A stretch of 28,358 nucleotides of DNA from JBQTKD01 sp052389435 (GTDB lineage: Bacteria > Actinomycetota > Actinomycetes > Sporichthyales > Sporichthyaceae), in contig JBQTIB010000017.1 of NCBI GenBank assembly GCA_052389435.1, positions 1-28,358 on the forward strand, written 5' to 3'. The translations under genes were made by a program, and so were the position numbers. The stretch's first letter is position 1; each line of letters begins with the position of its first letter. The notes beneath the pieces were generated by a model that saw nothing but the letters and a program-made list of their open reading frames with translations, was not told the origin of the DNA and ran no database searches. Positions 1 through 7,846 of the stretch are shown here, piece after piece.

Positions 1-204
1 GCGGTGTTGGTTTTTGGGTCCCCTAGCGCCGCGCGGCCCGGACAGGCGGTCTCGTCGCTCCGCTCCGACAATTGCTGACGTACCGTCACACCCTCGACCG
101 GAGAACAGATACGCCCTGGGCCAGTTCGTCGACCGCCACGTAGCGGCGCGTCGCCGAGTTCGTCGGCCGCGGTCGTCGTTGCGGGGGCCGCGAGCCGCCC
201 GGGC

Positions 205-672
205 CTACGTGCCGAGGGACAGCAGCGCCGGATTCACCGGGCCGTCCACCTGGCGGGCGTCGACGTCCCGGCCGCACCGGAGGCACCGACAGGCGGTCTC
301 GACGTCGCCGCCGCATTCGCGGTGGAGCAGCCGCCGCGGCGGGCCGGCCGGGTGCGGGTAGTACTCGTCGCCCCAGCGCATCAGGTGCGCGAGCGCGGGC
401 GCGAGGTCGATGGCCTTGGCGGTGGGCAGGTACTCGAAGCGCTCCGGCCGTTCCTGGTAGAGCCGTCGCTCCAGCAGTCCGTGCTCGACCAACTTGCGCA
501 GCCTGCTGGCGAGAACGGTGCGTGTGACGCCCGCGACGCTGACGCTCAGTTCGTCGAATCGGCGCTTGCCGAACAGGACGTCCCGAAGGATGAGCAGGGT
601 CCAGCGTTCGCCGACCACCTCGAGGGCCCGCGCGACCGAGCACGCCTGGTCGGGGTACTCGCTGTCCAACAT
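205..672 (-). CDS. HxlR-family winged-helix transcriptional regulator
   Basis: A 155-residue protein with the HxlR layout: a cysteine near the N-terminus (CSVARALEVVGERWTLLILRD, residues about 11-31) followed by the winged-helix segment with the family signature FGKRRFDEL and a wing ending in ERFEYLPTAKA. HxlR proteins are dimeric DNA-binding repressors or activators that respond to redox or small electrophiles, often through that N-terminal cysteine. The C-terminal third adds four more cysteines in a C-x8-C-x-C-x2-C arrangement that resembles a small zinc ribbon. The start is the ATG at 672, with a G-rich stretch just upstream. It is divergent from the sulfur operon, with about 207 bases between them, so it could share control of that region, but its target is not shown. 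The family call is secure; the ligand is unknown. Confidence 0.88.
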   Translation of the reverse strand: MLDSEYPDQACSVARALEVVGERWTLLILRDVLFGKRRFDELSVSVAGVTRTVLASRLRKLVEHGLLERRLYQERPERFEYLPTAKAIDLAPALAHLMRWGDEYYPHPAGPPRRLLHRECGGDVETACRCLRCGRDVDARQVDGPVNPALLSLGT

Positions 673-859
673 CGCCCCAGAATACGCGCGACAGTCGCGT
701 GAAGCGACCTACCGGGCGCCGAAAGCCGAGGAAACCCAACGCGTGAGCCGGCGAGTCGCGAACTGTCCCTGCGTGGCCACCCCGATCCGCGCGGGCACCG
801 GATCGACCTGAACGATTGCCCCACGACTGCTGTGGGCACAAGCGGGTCAACCTGCAGAT

Positions 860-875
860 TCAAGCAATCGCTTGA
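860..875. promoter_or_regulatory. Probable ArsR-type operator palindrome
   Basis: TCAAGC-AATC-GCTTGA is a perfect 6+6 inverted repeat with a 4-base centre. It sits a few bases upstream of the earliest possible start (TTG 880) of the ArsR-rhodanese gene, and 31 bases before the more likely GTG 907. ArsR-family repressors typically bind such AT-centred palindromes overlapping their own promoter, so autoregulation of the four-gene sulfur operon is the natural inference. Nearby TTAATTGA extends the AT-rich patch. Confidence 0.7.
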
Positions 876-906
876 TTAATTGAGCCGGGCGGTGCACTCT
901 GGGCCC

Positions 907-1590
907 GTGGGTGATCGCCGGGCCAAGGACGCGCTGTACGACGGGTTCGCCTCGACGGCGAAAGCGCTGGCCAATGGACGGCGGGTCGAGCTGATCGACG
1001 TGCTGAGCCAGGGCGAGCGCTCGGTCGAGGAACTGGCGGCCGAGATCGGGCAGAGCGTCGCGAACACCTCGCAACACCTGCGTCAGTTGGCGCAAGCCGG
1101 CCTGGTGATCGGACAGCGCCGGGCCAGCAACGTGATCTACGCCCTGGCGGACCCGACGGTTGCCGACGCGTGGCGCACGCTGCGCGATCTCGCCGTCGAT
1201 CGGCTCGCCCAGCTCGACCGTCTGGTCCTGGCCTACACCGGCGACCGGTCGGGGCTGGAGACGATCGGCCGGACCGAACTCGCCGACCGGCTGCGCGCCG
1301 GCGGGGTGGTCGTACTCGACATCCGGCCCGAGCCCGAGTTCCGGGCCGGCCACGTGCCCGGCGCCAGGCCGATCCCGCCGGAGGAACTCGAGCGCCGCTT
1401 GGCCGAGTTGCCGGACGGCGACGACGAGGTCGTCGCCTACTGCCGCGGCCCGTTCTGCGTGTACGCCGACGACGCCGTCCGCCTGCTCAACGCACGCGGT
1501 CGGCGAGCCCGCCGACTCGAGGACGGGTTCCCGGAGTGGGCAGCGGCGGGACTCGCCGTCGAGACCGGGGCCGGAGTGAACGCGCGATGA
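907..1590 (+). CDS. ArsR-family regulator fused to a rhodanese domain
   Basis: The N-terminal part (about residues 1-110) is an ArsR winged helix: FASTAKALANGRRVELIDVL, then the recognition helix region with SVANTSQHLRQLAQAGLV. The C-terminal part is a rhodanese domain (VVLDIRPEPEFRAGHVPGA) with the active-site loop YCRGPFCVYA, holding Cys179 and Cys184 when counted from GTG 907. The DNA-binding half contains no cysteine, so the rhodanese loop is the probable sensor; persulfidation or a disulfide or polysulfide link between the two cysteines would be the switch. This is inferred from ArsR-type sulfide and persulfide sensors such as BigR and SqrR, which use other cysteines. In-frame starts also exist at TTG 880 and GTG 892; GTG 907 fits the domain boundary and clears the operator. 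The stop overlaps the next start (ATGA). It is probably an autorepressor of the operon. Confidence 0.88.
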   Translation: MGDRRAKDALYDGFASTAKALANGRRVELIDVLSQGERSVEELAAEIGQSVANTSQHLRQLAQAGLVIGQRRASNVIYALADPTVADAWRTLRDLAVDRLAQLDRLVLAYTGDRSGLETIGRTELADRLRAGGVVVLDIRPEPEFRAGHVPGARPIPPEELERRLAELPDGDDEVVAYCRGPFCVYADDAVRLLNARGRRARRLEDGFPEWAAAGLAVETGAGVNAR

Positions 1591-2957
1591 CCGATCTGAC
1601 GCAGCCTGAGCCGATCCGGCTCGTCGACGACGGCCTGGGAAACACGGCCTACCTGCTCGAGATCGGCGACGGTCGCGCCCTGGCCGTCGACGTCAGCCGC
1701 GACCTGCGCGCGGTGCGGGCCGTCGTCGACAAGCAGGGACTGCGGATCGCCTTCGCCGCCGACACCCACCTGCACGCCGACTTCCTTTCCGGGGCAAGGG
1801 AACTGGCGGCCGCGCACGGCACCCAGGTCCTGGCCTCGGCCGCCGGCGCCCGCGAGTTCCCCCACATCGCTCTTCGCGACGAGGAGGAGATCGACCTCGG
1901 CGGTCTGACCCTCCGCACACTGGCGACGCCCGGCCACACGCACGAGCACGTGGCATTCCAAATCCTGGACGGTGCCCGCACAGTCGGGGTCTTCACCGGC
2001 GGCTCGTTGATCGTCGGGTCGGCGGCGCGGACCGATCTGGTGGATCCCTCCCGTACCGAGGAACTCGCCCGCCTGCAGTACCGCTCGCTGCAACGTCTGG
2101 CCGCCCTGCCGGAGGACGTGCAGGTGTGGCCGACTCACGGGGCGGGTTCCTTCTGCTCCGCCCCGCCCGGTGCGGCGCGCACCTCGACGGTGGGAACCGA
2201 GAAGACCGCCAACGCACTGCTGCGCGCTCCGAGCGAGGACGAGTTCGTCGCGCGTCTGCTGGCGGCACTCGGCAGCTATCCGGCCTACTTCGACCGACTC
2301 GGTGAGCTGAACCGCCGCGGACCGGCCTTGGTAGGAACCCCGCCCGCGTTGGCGCCCGTGAGCGTCGAGCAGGTGCGTCGCCTGCAGGCCGACGGAGCGG
2401 AGATCGTGGACGTCCGCCCCCTCGCGGACTTCTCGAGCGGCCACGTCCCCGGATCGCTGTCCAATCCACTGCGGCCCGCCTTCGCCACCTGGCTCGGCTG
2501 GCTGGTTCCGGCCGATCGGCCTTTGGTCGTCGTGCGCAACCCGGATCAGGACCCGGCGGAGATCGTCGGGCAGGCCCTCAAAATCGGGTTCGACGTCGTC
2601 GCCGGCGAACTGGCCGGCGGTCTCGCCGCCTGGACGGCGGCCGGGCTGGAGGTGAGCCGTATCCCGCTTCGCGGCGAGGACGAGTTGGCAGGTGTGCAAC
2701 TGCTCGACGTCCGCCAGTTCGGCGAGTTCGCGAGCGGTCACGTCCCGGGCGCACTGCACGTCGAACTCGGCGATCTGCAACGGCAGGCCGTCGATCTACC
2801 CCGGGGGCCGCTGGTTGTGATGTGCGGTCATGGCGAACGTGCCATGGGGGCCGCGAGCATGTTGGCCCGCGAAGGCCGCCGCGATCTGGCCGTGCTGGCC
2901 GGGGGACCGGAGGACTGGGCCTCCGCTACGGGGCGCTCGCTGGCGACCCGGTCGTGA
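1587..2957 (+). CDS. MBL-fold persulfide-dioxygenase-like hydrolase with two rhodanese domains
   Basis: A 456-residue protein starting at ATG 1587, which overlaps the previous stop. Residues 1-250 are a metallo-beta-lactamase fold of the ETHE1/persulfide dioxygenase type: HLHAD at 61-65 (metal ligands) and TPGHTHEH around 114-121. ETHE1-type enzymes use iron to oxidise glutathione or other low-molecular-weight persulfides to sulfite; in mycothiol producers the natural thiol may differ. Two rhodanese domains follow. The first (IVDVRPLADFSSGHVPGS) has no cysteine in its active-site loop (VVVRNPDQD), so it is probably structural. The second (LLDVRQFGEFASGHVPGA) keeps Cys413 in VVMCGHGERA and should transfer sulfur. 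This MBL-Rhd-Rhd architecture is known in bacterial sulfane-sulfur operons. It overlaps the MFS gene by GTGA and is likely cytoplasmic and controlled by the upstream ArsR-rhodanese protein. Confidence 0.88.
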   Translation: MTDLTQPEPIRLVDDGLGNTAYLLEIGDGRALAVDVSRDLRAVRAVVDKQGLRIAFAADTHLHADFLSGARELAAAHGTQVLASAAGAREFPHIALRDEEEIDLGGLTLRTLATPGHTHEHVAFQILDGARTVGVFTGGSLIVGSAARTDLVDPSRTEELARLQYRSLQRLAALPEDVQVWPTHGAGSFCSAPPGAARTSTVGTEKTANALLRAPSEDEFVARLLAALGSYPAYFDRLGELNRRGPALVGTPPALAPVSVEQVRRLQADGAEIVDVRPLADFSSGHVPGSLSNPLRPAFATWLGWLVPADRPLVVVRNPDQDPAEIVGQALKIGFDVVAGELAGGLAAWTAAGLEVSRIPLRGEDELAGVQLLDVRQFGEFASGHVPGALHVELGDLQRQAVDLPRGPLVVMCGHGERAMGAASMLAREGRRDLAVLAGGPEDWASATGRSLATRS

Positions 2958-4255
2958 GGCCCGTCGGTGCGCGGCCCGCGAAGCTCGACCTGCCCCTGCA
3001 ACTCGGTCTGCGCGCCAACCTTGCGCAGTTCAGCCTGCTGGTGGCGGTCAATGCCCTCGTCGGCGGCATGCTCGGCCAGGAACGCACGGTCCTGCCCCTG
3101 CTCGCGGAGCGAGAGTTCGGCCTCGCGGCCTACACCGCGGCGCTGACCTACATCCTCGCCTTCGGTGTGGCGAAGGCGGCAACCAACTACCTGGCCGGGA
3201 CGTTCTCGGACCGGTACGGGCGCAAGCCCGTGCTCGTCGCTGGATGGTTGGTCGCCATCCCGGTACCGCTCCTGTTGATCTGGGCCCCCACCTGGGGGTG
3301 GGTCGTCGCAGCCAACGTGCTGCTCGGGATCAGCCAGGGCCTGACCTGGTCGACGACGGTGATCATGAAGATCGACCTCGTCGGGCCGACGAAGCGCGGG
3401 TTGGCCATGGGCCTGAACGAGGCCGCCGGGTACATGGCCGTCGCCGCGACTGCCCTCGCGACCGGCTACCTGGCCGACCAGCACGGGTTGCGGCCGGCGC
3501 CGTTCCTGCTCGGGGTCGCGTTCGCGGCCCTGGGGCTCGGACTGTCCACGCTTTCGATTCGTGAAACGCGAGACCACGCCCGGCTGGAATCGGCGCAGCA
3601 CGTCGCTCGCAGCACCGCGGGCGCCGGCCCGATGCACAGCGAGCTGACCGACCGTCAGGTGTTTGTGCAGGCCAGTTTCCGCGAACCTGCGCTGTCCTCG
3701 GCCGCCCAGGCCGGGATGGTGAACAACCTCAACGACGGACTGGCCTGGGGGCTGTTCCCGGTGCTGTTCGCCGGCGCCGGGCTCTCCGTCGGCCGGATCG
3801 GCGTCCTTGCCGCGCTCTACCCGGCGATCTGGGGCCTCGGTCAACTCCTCACCGGGGCGCTGTCCGACCGCTGGGGCCGCAAACGGCTGATCGCCGGCGG
3901 CATGTGGGTTCAGGCGGTGGCCCTGGCGCTGGTCGCGGTTTCAGACTCCTTCTGGCACTGGGCAGCGGCAGCCGCGCTCCTGGGAGCCGGGACCGCGATG
4001 GTCTACCCGACCCTGCTCGCCTCCATCGGCGACGTGGCCCATCCCGCCTGGCGGGCGCGGGCGGTCGGTGTGTACCGCCTCTGGCGCGACGGTGGGTTCG
4101 CCGTCGGAGCACTGGTGGCGGGAGTGGTCGCGGACGCGTTCGGAATCCGATCCGCGATCTGGGTGGTCGCCGTAATCACCGCCGTCTCCGGCGTGATCGT
4201 GGCGGTGCGGATGTACGAGACCCACCGGCCTGCGAGCACCGATGTTCCCCACTGA
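2954..4255 (+). CDS. MFS transporter of the sulfur operon
   Basis: A 433-residue major facilitator with about twelve hydrophobic segments. The loop 2-3 signature GTFSDRYGRKPVL and its second-half counterpart GALSDRWGRKRLI are both present, placing two six-helix bundles around a central charged loop (about residues 200-225). I chose GTG 2954, which overlaps the upstream stop as GTGA; earlier in-frame codons lie inside the MBL gene. The substrate cannot be read from sequence. Its place between a persulfide-oxidising enzyme and a TusA-like carrier suggests export of a sulfur product such as sulfite or thiosulfate, or movement of a thiol compound, but a drug-type exporter co-opted into the operon is possible. 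The 3' end overlaps the TusA-like gene by 14 bases. Confidence 0.85.
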   Translation: MRPVGARPAKLDLPLQLGLRANLAQFSLLVAVNALVGGMLGQERTVLPLLAEREFGLAAYTAALTYILAFGVAKAATNYLAGTFSDRYGRKPVLVAGWLVAIPVPLLLIWAPTWGWVVAANVLLGISQGLTWSTTVIMKIDLVGPTKRGLAMGLNEAAGYMAVAATALATGYLADQHGLRPAPFLLGVAFAALGLGLSTLSIRETRDHARLESAQHVARSTAGAGPMHSELTDRQVFVQASFREPALSSAAQAGMVNNLNDGLAWGLFPVLFAGAGLSVGRIGVLAALYPAIWGLGQLLTGALSDRWGRKRLIAGGMWVQAVALALVAVSDSFWHWAAAAALLGAGTAMVYPTLLASIGDVAHPAWRARAVGVYRLWRDGGFAVGALVAGVVADAFGIRSAIWVVAVITAVSGVIVAVRMYETHRPASTDVPH

Positions 4256-4577
4256 ACGCGGATCGCCGGCCGAGCTCCGGCTCGAAACGGATCCGCCCGA
4301 CCTCGTCGTCGACGGCACCGGGCTGCTGTGCGTGCAGCTGCTCATGCGGCTGCGGGCGCGAATGGCTGACCAGTCGATCGGCGCCATCGTCCACGTGATG
4401 GCCACGGACCCGGCTGCTCCTCTCGACCTCCCTGCCTGGTGCCACCTGACAGGTCACACCTATCGCGGCCGGGTCTGCCAGGAGCCGCCGACCTACGCAA
4501 TCGAGGTCGCCTCCCACCCGAGGCCAACCGACCCGCAGCACCCTTGGCGACCTGTCGAACAAGCCCCGAACCCGTGA
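4242..4577 (+). CDS. TusA/SirA-like sulfur-carrier protein
   Basis: A 111-residue protein with the TusA fold pattern: a first strand (LVVDGTGLLCVQLLMRLRAR) with a cysteine at the position of the persulfide-carrying Cys of the CPxP motif, then GAIVHVMATDPAAPLDLPAWCHLTGH. The proline residues of the classical CPxP are absent here (CVQL). As a TusA-like carrier it would pass sulfur between the rhodanese domains and an acceptor. It overlaps the MFS gene by 14 bases and is the last gene of the operon. The tail after about residue 85 is proline-rich and probably disordered. The family assignment is good; whether it really carries sulfur given the altered motif is not shown. Confidence 0.78.
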   Translation: MFPTERGSPAELRLETDPPDLVVDGTGLLCVQLLMRLRARMADQSIGAIVHVMATDPAAPLDLPAWCHLTGHTYRGRVCQEPPTYAIEVASHPRPTDPQHPWRPVEQAPNP

Positions 4578-4762
4578 CTGCCGAGCCTGGCCGTTGCCGG
4601 CGGCGAGGCGGCCCTGTTCGTCGCCGCCGTGGGTGAACTGCAGCGGACTCGCCCGGTGGCCGCCGCGGAGGCGCACCTGGTACCAAGGGGGCGTGAACCC
4701 GACGGGCCCACAACGGCCCCGCGGCAGCGCAGGACCCCGCAGGCGACCTTGGAGGGAAGGCG

Positions 4763-5431
4763 ATGTCCCGAAAACCGGCGGCGGTGGCGTTCGACGTGGT
4801 GGAGACCCTGATCTCGCTGGAACCGCTCGGGGATCGGTTCGTCGAGATCGGCCTGCCGCGCGAAGCGGTCTGGGCCTGGTTCCCGCGCACGCTGGTGTAC
4901 GGAATCGGGATGTCGGTCGTCGGCGACTACGTTCCCTTCCCGACCGCGGCCGCAGAGGCCCTACGGGCACTGACCCGCTACGAGATCTCCGAGGACGCCG
5001 TCGCGCACGTGCTCGCCGGTGTGGGCGAGTTGCCGGCGCACCCCGACGTCGAACCCGCCATGCGGCACCTGGCCGAGAACGGGATACGGATGATCTGCCT
5101 GACCAACGGCACCGCGGCGATGACCCAGGCCTTTCTGGACCGCTGCGGCCTGGCCGGCTACGTCGAGCAGGTCGTGGCCACCGCCGAGTTGAAGACCTGG
5201 AAGCCCCCGGCGAGGGTCTACCTGCACGGGGCAGCGGTGCTCGACCTGCCGCCGGAACGGGTGGCGCTGGTCGCGGTGCACGCCTGGGACTGTCACGCGG
5301 CGAAGCGGGCCGGGCTGATGGCCGGTTGGGCAGCGCGCCTGGAAGGCCGCTACGGGGAGATCTTCGTGCCTGCCGACGTCGTCGGCCGGGACCTGGTCGA
5401 GGTCGCCCAGGCCCTAGTGGCGGCGTCCTGA
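4763..5431 (+). CDS. HAD hydrolase, haloacid dehalogenase type II-like
   Basis: A 222-residue HAD-superfamily protein. Motif I is AFDVVETL with the nucleophile Asp11; motif II is CLTNGT (about residues 112-117); the motif III lysine lies in TWKPPARVY; motif IV is VAVHAWDCHAA. The spacing and the single-Asp motif I (DxxxT rather than DxDxT) match the L-2-haloacid dehalogenase branch, which hydrolyses a carbon-halogen bond through an aspartyl ester. Related proteins often have unknown or other substrates, so dehalogenation is not certain. A GGAGGGAAGG ribosome-binding site lies just before ATG 4763. The 185 bases upstream, back to the TusA-like gene, show no gene, so it is probably transcribed on its own. 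Confidence 0.85.
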   Translation: MSRKPAAVAFDVVETLISLEPLGDRFVEIGLPREAVWAWFPRTLVYGIGMSVVGDYVPFPTAAAEALRALTRYEISEDAVAHVLAGVGELPAHPDVEPAMRHLAENGIRMICLTNGTAAMTQAFLDRCGLAGYVEQVVATAELKTWKPPARVYLHGAAVLDLPPERVALVAVHAWDCHAAKRAGLMAGWAARLEGRYGEIFVPADVVGRDLVEVAQALVAAS

Positions 5432-5539
5432 CGCCCGCGTGCTCCGCTCCAACCGCGACGTCCGTTTCGCCAAGGGTCGTGGGGGAAGCGCGCGGCCTCG
5501 GCCTGCAGGCGAGCCAGAAGTAGGAGGTCGGAGCCACCC

Positions 5540-6244
5540 TCAGGGAACCCGACCCTCGCCGCCGGAGCGTGCTCGGGCCAGCAGTCGGCGGGTGAACCAG
5601 CCGCCACCGAGGGCAAGCAGCACCAGGACGGAGACGCCGAGGACGATGCCCAACGGCTGTACGCCGGCCGCCCCGACCGCGGCGTAGGCGGTCGCACCGG
5701 GCAGAATCCCGACGGCGGTGCCGGCGAGGTAGTCCCGGGGCCGGACCCGCAGCAGACCGGCGGCGTAGTTGATTGCGGTGAACGGGAACAGCGGCACCAG
5801 GCGAACGGCCAGCACAGCGGTCAGGCCATGGGCCCGCAACAGCCGATCGGCCTCGGTCAGGCGCCCGCGCAGCAGGCGATCGACGGCGTCGCGCCCGAGC
5901 ACCCGGCCGAGCAGAAACCCGCCGACCGCCCCGAGCATCGCGCCGGCCCAGGCCAGCGCGATGCCGCCGCCGAGACCGAACAGCGCCCCGGCCAGGATCG
6001 TGAGCACCGAGGCCGGGGAGGGGATCAGCACCAGAAGCGCGTAGCCGAGCACGAAGACGACGCCGCCGGCCGGGCCTGCCCCTTCGACGGTCTGCTGCAG
6101 CCGTTCGGGTCCGTCCCAGCCGCTGAACTCCACGAGCGCCGCGCCGAGCAGCAGGGCGAAAACCAGACCCGCGATCCGGAACACGCCGGCCCGGCCCGCC
6201 GGTTGCTCCGCAACGGGCGGCGGAACTTCGGAGTCGGGCGGCAT
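5540..6244 (-). CDS. VTT/DedA-type (TVP38/TMEM64) membrane protein
   Basis: A 234-residue integral membrane protein of the VTT (SNARE-associated, DedA/TVP38) family. It has an N-terminal helix (about 21-40), then the family core with a re-entrant region around SPASVLTILAGALFG and a second one with RLVPLFPFTAINYAAGL, which carries the conserved arginine and proline. The C-terminal hydrophobic helices end in an RRLLARAR tail. The family includes lipid scramblase or flippase-like proteins linked to membrane homeostasis. The start ATG at 6244-6242 overlaps the stop of the upstream small gene as TGATG, showing translational coupling. A longer in-frame extension to 6472 runs through that upstream gene and is rejected. 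Confidence 0.87.
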   Translation of the reverse strand: MPPDSEVPPPVAEQPAGRAGVFRIAGLVFALLLGAALVEFSGWDGPERLQQTVEGAGPAGGVVFVLGYALLVLIPSPASVLTILAGALFGLGGGIALAWAGAMLGAVGGFLLGRVLGRDAVDRLLRGRLTEADRLLRAHGLTAVLAVRLVPLFPFTAINYAAGLLRVRPRDYLAGTAVGILPGATAYAAVGAAGVQPLGIVLGVSVLVLLALGGGWFTRRLLARARSGGEGRVP

Positions 6245-6438
6245 CAGTGCGCGCCGCGCAGGCCGAACATCGCGGCGAGGATCAGGACCGAACCGATCGC
6301 GACGAGCCTGCCGTTGGGCCAGCGCCAGCTCCACCCGATGGCCAGGGCCGCCAGGACCAGCAACACCAATCCCTGTATCGCGATCGCCCGGTCGGTGGCC
6401 GGGGACAGGACCTGCATCCACCACGACCGTCGCTGCAC
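6244..6438 (-). CDS. Small two-helix membrane protein coupled to the VTT gene
   Basis: A 64-residue protein with two hydrophobic stretches (about residues 17-36 and 46-60) separated by a short WRWPNGR loop. Its TGA stop shares an A with the ATG of the downstream VTT protein (TGATG), the main reason to call it real. GTG 6438 follows a purine-rich AAGGGACGGGGA stretch; ATG 6417 is an alternative start that would still keep both helices. I do not recognise a named family. Position and coupling suggest a partner or regulator of the VTT protein, but that is inference. Confidence 0.65.
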   Translation of the reverse strand: MQRRSWWMQVLSPATDRAIAIQGLVLLVLAALAIGWSWRWPNGRLVAIGSVLILAAMFGLRGAH

Positions 6439-6836
6439 TCCCCGTCCCTTCCCCGGCTGCCGCAGCCGTCACACCGGGCCCGCGGTGGCAGTCCGACGGG
6501 GCGGGGTTGCGACGGGCAGCGTCTCGGGCGCCACTGCGGTCCTCTTGACCCTAGGACGCTCCCACCGCGGATCTGATTGCACGCGATCCCGGACCGTGCT
6601 GCACGCAGAGGCGCCCAACGCCCCGCGAGCGGGCGACCGGTTCGCCTCGTCGTCCGCGGCGCACTCGGCGGCTCCGGCAGAGGCGTGGCCTTCGGCCCGC
6701 TCTGTCGGCCTTCTGACACCAGCGCGCTCTCTGGGGACGGCGGCGATCCGCGCCGAGTGCGGCGAATCGTGCACGATGGGGACCCCCACCGGACGCGGCG
6801 GCTGCGCCGGCACGAGGAACGGGAGGCGGTGCGTCG
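6439..6836. other. Gene-free divergent intergenic region
   Basis: This stretch lies between the minus-strand small membrane gene and the plus-strand TIGR03086 gene. It should hold both promoters. Open frames across it have poor codon structure and match no family I know. Apart from the GGGAGGCGG ribosome-binding site just before 6837, I see no repeat, hairpin or RNA gene that I can support. Confidence 0.4.
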
Positions 6837-7406
6837 ATGATCGACGGCCTGGAGGCCCTGCGCCGGGCCGACGACGGTTTCGACCGCGTCCTGCGGCGTA
6901 TCGGCGCGGGCGACTGGCGCCGGCCGACGCCGTGCGCGCAGTGGGACGTCCACCAGGTGGTCAACCACGTCGTGATCGGCGGCGGACGCTACGGGCGACT
7001 GGTCCGCGGCGGGAGCCGGGAGGACTTTCTCGCCGAGCGCAACCTCGACGCCCTGGGCGACGCGCCGATCGCGGCGTGGGAGGAGAACGCGGGCATCTGC
7101 CGGGCGGCGTTCGCCGAGGCGGGGGCGCTGGAACGGATCGTGCCGTTCCCCGTCGGTGACATGCCCGGGGAACGACTGCTGACGATCCGCGTCGTCGAGG
7201 TCCTGGTGCACACCTGGGACCTGGCGCGGGCACTGCGGTACGAGGAGTCCGCGGACGCGGAGGCGGCGAGGTTCGCGCTGACGGCCTGGCGGGAGCACGG
7301 GCTGCCCCGCGCCGCCGGGGACGTCCATTTTTTCGACGAACCGACGCTCGGGGCCACCGGCTCGGACCTGGAGCGGCTGCTGCGATCGGCGGGCCGCGAA
7401 CCCTGA
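6837..7406 (+). CDS. TIGR03086-type metal-binding protein (DinB/mycothiol isomerase fold)
   Basis: A 189-residue protein with the N-terminal four-helix DinB/MDMPI pattern: GDWRRPTPCAQWDVHQVVNHVVIGGGRY, with metal-ligand histidines at His49 of VVNHVV and in the later VLVHTWDLARAL motif (about residues 121-132). TIGR03086 proteins belong to the mycothiol-dependent maleylpyruvate isomerase-like group and are common in actinobacteria that make mycothiol. Most members have no proven substrate; thiol transfer or detoxification is the usual guess. A strong GGGAGGCGG ribosome-binding site precedes ATG 6837. It stands alone, with long intergenic regions on both sides. Confidence 0.87.
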   Translation: MIDGLEALRRADDGFDRVLRRIGAGDWRRPTPCAQWDVHQVVNHVVIGGGRYGRLVRGGSREDFLAERNLDALGDAPIAAWEENAGICRAAFAEAGALERIVPFPVGDMPGERLLTIRVVEVLVHTWDLARALRYEESADAEAARFALTAWREHGLPRAAGDVHFFDEPTLGATGSDLERLLRSAGREP

Positions 7407-7846
7407 CCGCCCCGCCGGGAATCGCGGCGCGCACCGAGCGATCTGGGCGATCGCTGCGCGGACCGACCGAAATCTGATTGTTCGCCAGAAACCAGGATCG
7501 GGAGCGGTCCGTGTGCCCGCTCCGCACACGGCCAAGGCCGCGAGAACCCTGAGGTCTTGGCCCGCGGAGATTCTCGAACTGGTGAGTAACCGGGCCAGTC
7601 CGCTCCCCGAGACGCTCCGAATAGGGGGCAGACGGGCAAGCTGCCGGCGCCAAGCCAAGGCCGACAGAGGCGACCTTGCCGATCTCCCAGTGATCTGACT
7701 CGGTGTCACTTATTTGTTTGTCGAACTGCTGCCGCTTCTTCGGCCCCGAGACGCCTGCGACCGCACGCCCGGCATGCGATGCGACCTTCGCACCACGCGA
7801 CGGCTCGCGCCCTCCTCGATCCTGTTCCGGAAGGACTCAACCCGAC
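7407..7846. other. Gene-free intergenic region
   Basis: No reading frame here is convincing on either strand. The region is somewhat less GC-biased than its neighbours around 7690-7730 (TCACTTATTTGTTTGTCGAA), which could be the promoter area of the next gene. I looked for a riboswitch-like core around 7620-7690 and found no motif I could name. Confidence 0.35.

Noticed and set aside
1..204. Gene at the left edge of the window
   Set aside because: Frames on both strands lack domain content; it is most likely the downstream flank of the HxlR gene.
7600..7700. Possible riboswitch before the four-helix membrane protein
   Set aside because: Some short purine-rich and paired segments suggested one, but no conserved core of a known class could be matched.
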